Below are positions 1 through 12,100 of a stretch of 64,000 nt of DNA, one piece after another. The stretch's first letter is position 1; the number at the start of each line of letters is the position of its first letter. A model generated the notes under the pieces. The model ran no database searches, was not told where the DNA came from, and saw only the letters and a list, made by a program, of their open reading frames with translations. Made by a program: the position numbers and the translations under genes. The stretch is from Branchiostoma floridae. Taxonomy: Eukaryota > Chordata > Leptocardii > Amphioxiformes > Branchiostomatidae. The stretch is from assembly GCF_000003815.2 (NCBI RefSeq), contig NC_049982.1, positions 11,169,361-11,233,360 of the forward strand, written 5' to 3'.

Positions 1-159
1 TATACTCGTGACATGTGTATATTAGTTAACGGTGTGCACCAAGCTGCATAGATTTGTAAACGTGCAAGGTATTTGCATAATCTATGACAGAATGTAAAGA
101 TTGAAACGACAGGACTTCTACACATAAAATGTGATCATAAATGAAATGGATTATGCTAA

Positions 160-3100
160 TTAAAGCCTTATTTGCACAATCTGCAAAGGGTCTAAATATT
201 TCATGGAGGTATGAGGTCTCCAAACTCTTGTTATAATGTTATTGATAGTGTTTAATAAGCGTGCACAGGTGTGTTCACATGAAACAAAAATGTACATGAC
301 GTCTCCAGCACACCTTTGACAACAACTCTTGCTGGTGCTCTTCTGCCCTCCTCTCTTCCTCTGCCCTCTGGTATTCCGGTTGGTAGAGAAAACTCTCATT
401 TGTGCGACCAAGCTGTTTATTCCAGCCCTGCAAGATTCAAAAGTAACTACCAGGTTATTTACATGTTGAAAAAGAATTGCGTAGTTTGGATTCACAATTG
501 CATTGAACTGAATTTTCACAGCATGTATTTTTTTTTTTCAAATTCTTGCCTTTGTCGTGTTTGTCGTCGTTCAGTATTGACTATACATACATGGACCAAG
601 CCTTTAATGTTAGTTAATATTCAGCATTTTTCGCCATACGTGGCACGTCAAATGATGCTTCAGTCTCTGCTGTAAGTACCTGATTCCCATCCTGCACGTT
701 CTGTTCGAGCATCTCCGCCAGAGACCGCATGAAGGGGTCTTTTGAATATCCGTATCTTCGCACGGACCCTTCCTGCCCCGGGTCCGGAGTATTGCCAACG
801 CTGAAACAAAGTTGACATAGTACGTATTAACAGAGCAAATTGACACTGTCTGAGGTCTAAGGGTTGTTCAATAACACCATGTCATGTCATGTCAGAACTT
901 GACGTACTTTGTGTCCATACGAACCTGTACATGCGTGCCAAGCTTTTGTTCCTGCTTCTCTTGACCATGATAGCGATCCAGGACACAGCGGTGAGGATAA
1001 TCAGAAGGCCCCCAGCACAGGAGCCGATGATGATGTAAAGGATGATACTTGTATCTATATACGGCAGAAAAAAAAATCATCAGTCTAATTTTCATAACCT
1101 TTCATTTGCATGTCAATTGTAAAGTGAAAATGTATTTTGAGGTTCAAATATTTCCAAATATATATCTATGCGCATTGAATAATTTTTTTAGCAATTGATT
1201 ATCTGATCGTTAATTGCTCTGCGTATAAAGCATGTTGATTTCCAACGTGCACGTGTCAAATCCTATTGTAACAATTACGGATGCAAGCCTCAGTGATTGA
1301 TAATACTATAGAATGCAAAGTATTTAAAACCATACAATTTAGTTTCAAAAAGAAGGACTTTGAAACTCACCGACATTTTGGCACCTATCTCCACTGTAGT
1401 ACCGCCAAAGGTTCCAGGGACATCTAGAGAGATTAAAGTATCAATTAACATTATCTACCATTCATAAAAGTTTCACGTATTTGATATACTTTTGAATGTT
1501 CGTTGTGAGCAGCAACCGCCTGTATTCGACTTATATGCTGGACTTGAGTAGTAAAATGATGTCAGAACCTAATTATCGGGATCAAATGTATGTAATCCTA
1601 TAAGCTTTCCCATCGCAATACATCTTCCGAGTTTACGAGTTAACATAACATGCATGTTGATTAGTGTCCATATTTCCAAGGACCAGAGTCTTACTCACAG
1701 ACACGTTAGGTGATCGTTGGCTGAGTCGCTACACTGGCCACCATTGTAACAGTACCCAGCATTGGTCCGGCAGAACGCCATACACTTCCCACCAATCTTG
1801 GTACACTTGATTCCATTCCCACAACCCTCTCTGTTTGAACAGGTCGACATGTCGGTGAAATTTCCTGAACGAAAGAAGGAAAAGTCATTATTCTCACACA
1901 AATACATCGGTATAAACCCGAGGTTTATGGAGTGAAGGGCTACACCAATTTACACATTGATGTATCACTATTTTATTTTCACAGAGGGATTCTTTCTGAA
2001 GATTCATTCATAAATACCAGTCAGTGCACATCTTGCCTCTATTTCTAACGCTCTAGTCTTCTACTCTGTATGGTCCTGCTTTAAGAAAATACGCGCGCCT
2101 TATTTACATGTAGCCTTTCTATTCGTCTTTGAAAACACGCATAGACGCAGAGATGGTTATATGGACCCTACATTTGTCACGTTTGGCGGATTGCCTACCT
2201 TCGACCTCTACTCTGAGCCGTCCCACGACAAAGTTCCCCAGAGTGCTGTCGGTGTTCTCCACCGCCGTTTGTAAGACGCTGCCGATCTCCATCGGGCTGG
2301 CGGAGACAGGGCTCTCGATGATGACGTCAAACTCTGCAATCACACTGCCCTCCCTGCAGAAAGGAAGCATGATATGTTTTAAACTATCGACAATAAAATT
2401 GTGCAAAAATCATTTCACCGCTACTTTTATGAATGAATGAAAGACCTTTATTGTACGTTTATGCTCAAACAAGCTAAGTACATGTCATAACGATAAGGCA
2501 CAATTTCATATGATATACTATGATTTGTCATTTTCATTCAAGTTACTAATGTACAGTTTGTAATATTGAGAAGGCTCGTATCCTATTTTTGTGTAACTAG
2601 GAGGTATATATTTTCAATGTCAACTTTACCTGAATCCGTTGATGACGATACCTTGGAAGCCGGGAACATCGGCATAGAGCTGTGACAACTAAACATACAA
2701 CACAGAATTGTTGTTAACGTTTTGTTATCAAATCTTTAACATAGTGTAGTGATGAAATAGATAGAAAGATACAAATACTTCTCGTTAGTAACACGAATAT
2801 GAATATACATCTAAAGCAATTTGTAAAGATGTAATGTATCACGTCAATAGTTTCATGATCATCAAGTACACAAATATTGTCTTATATTACAATGTACTTG
2901 GATGTAGTTTGCGCAATAGTTTGTCCAGGATATGATACCTCAAAACTTTATCATAATCGATGTTTTGAAATGCGTCGACTCACGTAGTCTATAAGTTCCT
3001 GGGCCAGCTGCTGGTATTCAGTCGTGCTGCTGTTGGTGAGCTCCTGGGTAAAGTTCTGGCTGGTAATCTGCACCTCTATTGCCACGGCACTAGCCACGGC

Positions 3101-6100
3101 TGTGAAGTAAAATAAATAGGCATCTGATGAAGATGACATAAATCCTTGCTGGAGTACGTCATATATAAATTAAGACGTGCCAAATTTTAAGGCATTTGAA
3201 GCGATATCAACATAGTCTTAGAATCGCTTACCTGTAGTCACTGGAAGGGTTACTGTTGTCAGCCTCTGAGTAGTGCTACTTTCTGTTGTCGGCTTCAGTG
3301 TTGAGGGTCTTAGTGTAGAGGGTGTTGGTCTTTGTGCCACACCAGGCGAAGTCGTGACTTGGCGTGAAGTGGTGACTTGTGCCACGGTAGGTGTTGTAGT
3401 TGATTTGTCCGCAGTGCTTGGTCTCTGACTAACGGTCGTAAATCCTTGTGTGGTGGTTGATGTAGTTCCTTGTGCTACACCGGAGGTTGTGGTGCCCTGT
3501 GTTGCAACAGAGGATGTCGTCTGATCAACAGAAGACATGGTGCCCTGCGCCGCGGTAGAAGAAGTCGTCTCACCGACAGACGTTGTGGTACCCTGCACTG
3601 CGAAGGAAGATGTCGACTGATCAACAGAAGCTGTGGTGTCTTGCACTGCAACAGAAGGTGTCGCCTGACTAGCAGAGGTTGTGGTAGCCTGGGCTGCGAC
3701 GGAAGATGACTGACCGACAGACGTTGTAGCGTCTTGCGCTGCGACAGAAGATGTAGTTTCGTCGGCAGAGACTGTGGAGCCCTGCGCTGCAACAGAAGAC
3801 GTCGTCTTACCGGGAGAAGCTGTGCTATCCTGCGCTGCAACAGAAGACGTCGTCTTACCGGGAGAAGCTGTGCTATCCTGCGCTGCAACAGAAGACGTCG
3901 TCTGACCGGGAGAAGCTGTGCTACCCTGCGCTTCGACGGAAGATGTCGTCTGACCGAGAGAAGCTGTGCTACCTTGCGCTGCGACGGAAGAGGTCATTTG
4001 ACCGACAGAAGATGCAGTGCCCTGCACGGTGACGGAAGGTGTTGTTCCGTCGACAGATGCTGTAGTGCTCTGTGCCACAACAGAAGATGTCGTCTGACCG
4101 ACAGATGCTGTGGTGCCCTGTTCTGCAAAAGAAGATGTCTGACCGACAGAAGCTTTAGTGACCTGGGCTCCACCGGAAGTTGTGGTCTGACCACCGACAG
4201 ACGTTGTGGTGCCTTGAAGTGCAACGGAAGATGTCTGGCCGAGAGAAGCTGTAGTGCCCTGTGCCGCAACAGAAGATGACGTTTGACCGAAAGAAGCTGT
4301 GGTGCCCTGCACCGCGACGGAAGGTGTCGTCTGACCGACAGCAGCTGTGGTGCCCTCCGCCGTAGCAGAAGATGTCATCTGACCGACAGAAATTGTGGTG
4401 TCTTGCCCTGGAATGAGAGATGTCTGACCGAAAGAGGTTGTGGGACCCTCCGCTGTGACAGAAGATGCCGTCTGCCCTACAGAAGCTGTGCCCTCCGCTG
4501 CGACGGAAGATGTCATTTGACCGATAGAAGCTGTAGTGTCTTTCACTGACACGGAAGATGTCTGACCGATAGAAGGTGTGGTGCCCTGGACTACAAAGGA
4601 AGATGTCGTCTCACTTGTCCTGCCCTGAACAGTAACAGTAGTGACACCTTGGGTGAAAGTTGTAGTCCCTCGCTCCGCAATAGTAGTTGCTTCTGAACTG
4701 ACAGCAGGGGTTGCGGTGTCTTGTACCACTGCAGAACTTGTCACCTGAACTGCAGAAGTGGAACCCATAACCACGCCAGATGTTGATAGTGGCACCTCGG
4801 AGAAAGTCTGAACGGCGGGTGAGGAAGTAGCTTGCGTACGTGTAGTTGTCTCCATCGTATCAGACGCTGTCCCCGGCATCACTACGGAGGGTGACGCAGG
4901 CACAGCACTAGAGGTCAGCATCTTCGCCGTGGTAGGGGATGCTGTTGTTTGTCCTGAAGCGGCTGGTGAACTTTGTACGGCGTCTGTTGTTACCGGTTCG
5001 TCGGTTTGCGTTATTTTAGATTTGGTTGTTGTTGCAGCAGGTGTGTCCTCCAAAGTTTCTACTGTAGTTTCAACCTCCATCACTACTGTTGTGACGAATA
5101 CAGACTCTCTTGTTGTTGCCTGCAATACTTGTGTCGAGTCTTGAACACTACCAGTTGTTTTCAACATTCCGGGTATGGTAGTTGTCGTTTCACCTGGTTT
5201 TACACTAGTAGTGCCTGGTGTAGCCTCTTCCCTAGCCGTTGTCACTTGTTCTGTAACATCTGGTAGCAGTTCTGTTACCGTGCTTTCAGCCATGTTGATC
5301 GTAGTGTCCTCTATGGCTTTCTGTGTTGAAAATTCCTTTTCTGCTTCTGTCGTTGCGAGAGTCGCCGTTGTGATGTCTACGACCTCTGTAGCAACTTTCG
5401 GTGTGAAGAAATCTGTTTCAAATACAACATCTGTCCTTGGTGCTGAAGTCACGTACTCTGTTGTTACCAACACTTCTGCGAACGGAAAACGCAGTGGAAT
5501 TATTATACACCACCACATTAGGAATGTGTGTAACATAATTAACTAAACTAAAGCCTCCATTAATCACAATGTGCACATTTGTACGTTGTAGTAAACAGTG
5601 CATGACACAAATTCAGTAAATAATAAAATAGACAAATGCAGTGATAAGTTAATTTGTCAGCAATGCTGCTCAAACACTCAGCAATGCCCTGTGCACAATA
5701 AGTCTATCATCTCTTGACCATTTATCGATATCTAGCATCTTAAAGAAAACAACAGCTACTCCATATTTGATAAGGCAAGTGGTGTCTGTATCGTGGGTAT
5801 GAACAGTAAGGACATAGCTTTGATGAGACTCTTACCACGTGTAGTTGTCTTCTTGGTTTGAGAAGTTGTTGTTTTCAATGGCTTGACTGTGGTGGTGATT
5901 TTTTCTACAAATAAACACGATAATACAACACTTGCTTAAATAGCACAATTTCTGGTATAAATAGCACAATTTCAATGTACAAAGCGTTGATTAAGGTCAG
6001 CTGTGTTTTTAGGAAGACGATGAACTATCCATACATCATGTTTTGCATGCATGCAGTTATCATAACAAAAGTGCTAGGCTCCGTAACCCTTAATACCAAA

Positions 6101-9100
6101 GGCAAAGAGCAGTGCAGTGCAAGTGAATACGTTTGTGTGCGTATACTTGCATAATAATTTGTTATTTACCAGTACAGGCCATCCATCTGTGAGGAAGGTA
6201 CCGGGAATCTAACGCACACCACGACTCGTGCCAGTCGTCTGTCGTGCAGCGGTGGTAGGTCCTGTCCTGGTACTGGAACGGGAAGGTACACTCGCAGTAC
6301 GACCATCTCCCGGCTGTGTGCACGTGTTCCCACGAACACCACGGTAGGTCAGAGTCTACTGAGGTACACTCGGTGAATATAAACCCTTTGTACACGAAAG
6401 GAAACGCACAGTTCTCGTCTGACGGTCTGGCATGTTCCTCGCTTGGTTTTTTCTTACAAATGGACCATCTCCCCTCGCTGTAGGTTCGGTCCCATGAGCA
6501 CCATGGGAGTATGAACCCGACCGCTGTGCATTCGTTATACCGCTGCCCTCTGTAGTAGAACGGGAAGGCACAGTCAGCAGGCACCGCTGGTGGAGAAGAT
6601 GTCGGTTTGACCGGGTCCTTACAGTAGGACCACCGGCCAAACTGGTACTCATCATCCCAAGCGCACCAAGGCATTACAGAGTCTTTGATTGTACAGCTAT
6701 CATACATTTCACTGCCATATGTAAACGGGAAAACACAGGAATTTTCGTCTTTTACGCCTGGAGTAAAATCTTCTACAATCTCCTCGCATATGGAGTACCT
6801 TCCGTCCTGGTAGTGTTGATCCCACGCACACCATGGTAGTATAGAGTCCACCATGGTACAGCTTGTGTACAATACACCATTATACATGAATGGGAAGCTG
6901 CATTTCTCCTCGTCACCGGATCCAGGTGCGTCTGTTTCTCCAGAAGCCTCGGTTGGGTGTGTATTTGAGATTTTGCATATGGTGTACCGTCCTTCTTTAT
7001 AGTCTTGATCCCATGCACACCATGGTAGCATGGAGTCCACCATGGTACAGCTTGTGTACAATACACCATTATACATGAATGGGAAGCTGCATTTCTCCTC
7101 GTCACCGGATCCAGATGCGTCTGTTTCTTCGGAAGCCTCGGTTGGGTGTGCATTTGAGATTTCGCATATAGTGTACCGTCCTTCTTTATAGTCTCGATCC
7201 CATGCACACCATGGTACAATAGAATCTACAGGTGTGCAGTCGGTGTACCAGATGCCATGGTACCGGAACGGGAAAACGCACGAGGTTTCCTCACCGGAGC
7301 CGGACATGTCGTCTCCAGAGCTCGACATTCCATCATCACCGGAGGACTCCATATGTCCGGGGCCTCCGTCAGGGCGTGACTCAGGGTGCTGTGTAGTTTT
7401 ACAGTACGACCACCTGCCGGCCTGTAACACATGGTCCCACGCACACCACGGGATCAGCGAGTCCTCCATGGTACATTCAGAATACCATTTCTGGTTGTAA
7501 TAAAACGGGGAGACGCATCTCGGATCTCTGGAGTAAGGTTCTGACACCTGTGTGGGTTCTATACTGACGTCATTCGACATTTTGCAATACGCCCATCTTC
7601 CCGAGCCGTGTTGGTAGACAGCATCGACAGAACACCAGGGGTGCGAGGAGTCGTGCGTGGTACACTTCTGGTACATCACGCCTTTATACTTGAACGGAAA
7701 CAGGCATGACGACTCATCCCACAGCCATGCGTCTTCACCGGTCAGCCAGGGGTTGGACTGGCCCTCCCCTGGAACTTTGTCGTTTTCATCACCAGTCCTT
7801 TCTTCTATCCAATCGCAAACAGACCAACGCCCTTGCTGGAACTCAGAATCCCATGCGCACCACGGAAGAACTGAATCAGCTTCACTACAGTCTTCATACC
7901 AGATTCCATCGTACTTAAAGGGAAACGTGCATGGCATTTCTGCACCAGAGCCCGAAGTCTCTTCTCCAGACTCAGATTCCCCAGATCCTCCAGCATTGCC
8001 TTCGCCTTTGTCCTGGTCACAGAACGAGAAACGCCCGTGAAGATAAACTTGATCCCAGGCGCACCAAGCCATGCCACTCCCGGAAACAGCACAGCCGCGG
8101 TGCCAATGTCCTTTGTAATTGAATGGGAAGACACACTTGTCAGGACGTTCTGTGTTGTGCTGAGGAACCTGTTGTTTGTCGCAGGAGGACCACCTGCCTT
8201 CTTTAAAGACTTTGTCCCACGCGCACCATGGTATCAAGGAGTCATCCATCGTGCACTCTACATACGCTTTGCCTTTGTAGATAAAAGGGAAGGTACAGAG
8301 GATATTCTGTATGTCCTCGCCTGATCCACTCCCACTTTCATCAGCGTCTTCACTGGAGTTGCCGTCTTGTGTAAAGTCACAAATGGACCAGTGTCCTTCT
8401 TGATAGACTTTATCCCAAGCGCACCATGGTAAAAGTGAGTCCACAAGAGTGCAGCTTTTGTACAAGACATCATTATAGTAAAAGGGAAAGGTGCATCCAA
8501 CCTCTTTGCCTTCGCCTGAACCGGACATTTCGGACCCTCCCGATCCTTCTTCTGGTGGCTGTCTTTTGTTTTTCTTGTCAATGTCGCAGAATGAGTACCT
8601 CCCGGAGCGATAGTACTGGTCCCAGGGACACCAAGGCCTGCCTGATTCTGACACGATGCAGCCGTAGTTCCAGTGCCCGCAGTAGTGGAACGGGAAGACA
8701 CAGTCGTGAGGCCTTCCCTCTGCACTTGACGGCACATGTGATGTGTTTCCACAGTGCGACCACCTGTTTCTGCGGTACATCTTGTCCCAAGCGCACCAAG
8801 GAAGCAAGGAGTCGGTCGTAGCACATCCCGTGTACAGCATATCCTTGTAGTAGAAAGGGAATACGCATTTACTCGGTAATTGCTCGGTGGATTCAGAACC
8901 CTCGTCGTCGTCATTTGGGAGTTTGGACTGTTCTTCTTTACAAAATGCCCATCTGCCCAATCCAGGCTGAAACACCGGATCCACTGAACACCACGGGATT
9001 GGTGAGTCCATCATCGTACACCCGCTGTACGTTTTGCCTTTGTAAACAAATGGTAAATGGCAGGATGTGTCATCCCACAGCCACGCGTCTTCATCTCCAC

Positions 9101-12100
9101 CCTTCGGTGAGTCCGGGCTACCTTCCTCTTCATCACCAGATCCGCTTCCGCTAAGATCTCCGCTTCCGTCTGTGTCCTTATCTGTACGAACATCACAAGA
9201 GGACCACCGTCCCTTCTGGTACGTGACATCCCAGGCACACCACGGCAACATGGAGTCCTGGTCAGTACACCCTGTGTACAACTCGCCCTTGTACCAGAAC
9301 TGCGACTGGCATCTCTCATCCGGCAGCGTCCTGTCGGCAATATGATCAGTGTCTATATTATCGCTTTCACACAGAACCCATCGGTCGGGATGGTATAAAC
9401 GGTCTCTCGCACACCACGGCACAATGTAGTCCTCCGTAGTGCAAGAGTAGTAAATGTTTTCCTTATAAACGAAAGGAAATGCGCATTCCGTGTCGTCGGG
9501 ATTTTCCGGCTTGTGAACTTCCTCTGAACCGTCGCAGTGTCTCCAGTTCTCCTGCTGATACAGCGTGTCGTAGGCGCACCACGGTCTACCGTACGAATTC
9601 TCCGTAGTGCAGCTGAAGTAATAATTACCGCGGTAGATGAACGGAAAGCTACACTCAAGCTTCTCTGGCTCTTGTACCTCGCAGTATGCCCATCTGGAGT
9701 ACCGATAAACGGAGTCCCATGCACACCACGGACGACTGGAGTCCGCTGTCGTACATTTGTGGTACACCTTGTTTTTATATTCGAACGGGAAAGTGCATTC
9801 TGGCGGAGGTACTGGACCGGCTGTCGGTGTTGGGGATGGTACCGAAACGCTTGCAGCTGTATTCGTATCTATGGTACTTGTACTTGGGGCAGTACTCCTG
9901 ACAGAGGAAGGTGTTTTCGTTTCTTGATGAGAGGCCGTCGTCATGCCGATTGTTGTTATAAACACTGTCCAATTCTCCGACGAGTCTGTTGACGATTCTG
10001 TGTCCACTCCTGTCGTTGGCGGAGGACGAGTGATCACCACTACATGATACAATAGGAGGCCATGCTGTAACTGCATATAATCTGAATAATCTCATCTTTT
10101 TGTAGGACTGTTTCTATGGATTAAAGTTCCATATTCAGTCATGATATAGATTAAGTATCAATTCCAATTGATCGAAATTATTGACTGGCCCACCTTCGTT
10201 TTCACATCTGTATCCAGTGTAGAACACATCCTGTGTAACTAGACAGCTAGGAAAAGAGGAAACACGACAGATGAGTTGAGTACATACGCAAAGGAATGAT
10301 ATGATGTTATCAATTCACGTATACGCATTTCATTTACGATTCGATTTTACGATACGATTTTACGATTCTACGATTCGATTCAGTGAAATGCTCTAACACG
10401 ACTCACTCGCAGACTAGGGCGGTGGTGCGGTTGAACCGGCATGCCCCTCCGTTGAGGCAGTAGTTGATGTTGGAGGAACAGAAGGCCACACAGTCCCCCA
10501 GCACGTTTACACAGTTCAGCTCACCGCAGTCACACGGGGTCACGGCGCTGGTCGTGTTGTCTGAGATTCACGAGAGTAAAAACTTGTTATTTTTCTAATA
10601 GATGTTAGGAATCATGATTCATGACATTCTGTGTCGTGTCCGATGGGAAAGATAGCAAGCTATTAGGAAGAACAAACATTTGCAATTACATATCGAGAAG
10701 TTCAAGCTGAAGATATCCCCAAGCCACAATCTTGCTAGTCTATATCTAATTAAAAGTGAGTTTGAATGTATGTATTTTGGGTTCCCTGGACGTTGTGCGG
10801 TTGCGTTTTTTTTAACTTTGACAGATTCTACCTGTATCTATCATGAAAGAAACCTACAACAAGAACTAGATTTGTAACAGCCCTGGCTCGTTTACCCACC
10901 ATCTGCGACAAACGCCACCTCCCCCACTGTGAAGTTCCCCAGGGTGGAGTTGGAGGACGCCAGGGATGACGCAATGACGCTGACGACATCGATGACGTCA
11001 TCTACTTCCACGATTTCTTCCTGTATGATGATGTCAAACTCGACCACGATACTGCCCGCACTAGACAGATACGTAACATTGGCAAATGGTCAGTTTTGAC
11101 CATATTGATACATTGCCTTGTTCAGCTGCATTTTCTCCGATCTTAACTACGTGTACATCCAAACATTGAAAATTATTATTGTGTGATGATCGTGACGTAG
11201 AGAGATTACATTCAATAGAAATCTGATACATGTAGCTATTCTCTGAATACATGTAGTTGTCAACGAACCAAGTCCTGGTTGTGGTACATGAAACTGAAGA
11301 AGAGTAAGTTACGAGAAGAATACGATTATGTGCCCTCACCTGTAGTGTTGTATTTCCACACCGACGAACGATTGTATGTCCTTAAACATGGACGCCACCT
11401 GAGAACACAAACAGTTTATCAGCTGTCAATGTTTTTTCGTAAAAAAAGGTGTGTTTTTTTAAAGGACTTTACGCCTGAGCAATTGATTGTCTTGCACTTT
11501 TTCTTACCGCTTGGTGAAACTCCTCCGTGAAGTTGATGTAGGTTGTGCTGGAATCGTTTCTCAGATCTTCCATAAAATCTCCCAGCAGCTTGACCGTGAT
11601 GGGGACTCTGGTGACCGGCTGACTGTCGGACACACCTGCATGGATAAATACGGAGTGTTGGATTGGACCACTAATGCTAAGCTGTATAACCAAATCACCA
11701 GTTCTGAATTCCAGCGAATACAAAAATCATTTACTGAAAACAGACCAAATGTGTTAAGAAATGAACTACCTGCTGCCTTTCGTGATCGTCTACGGAGACG
11801 TACAATTCAGATAATCGCGAGGTAGATCCTTTCAATTCAATGTAACTTGCAATACAGCAGTACAATATCAATTTCTTCTCAAATGCTACTTGACAAACTA
11901 TCAGTTGTATCTTGAAAGTACAATTATATCAATATCTGATAGAATTCTACATGTCATGCATGATGAACTATTGGTTATATGTTGAAACTACACCGCCCAT
12001 GTTAGGATTCTCATGGTAAGACCAGTGTTCATGATATAAACATTCCCGTACCTGACAGACTGTCTTCCCCCGGTACCCCGGATGGACATCGCCTGACGTG

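Noticed and set aside
903-1095. Alternative 67-codon frame over the transmembrane exon
   Set aside because: It is out of phase with the neighbouring exons; the frame giving a membrane helix and a basic stop-transfer sequence fits both junctions.
3470-5546. Long plus-strand open frames rich in Arg/Cys or Ser/Val opposite the mucin exon
   Set aside because: They are complements of a low-complexity coding repeat with no start context, splice sites or domains; the minus-strand frame fits the gene.
6890-9992. Many overlapping frames in both strands across the FN2 exon
   Set aside because: They are shadows of the FN2 array and repeat its period; only one frame has conserved cysteines and splice phases.
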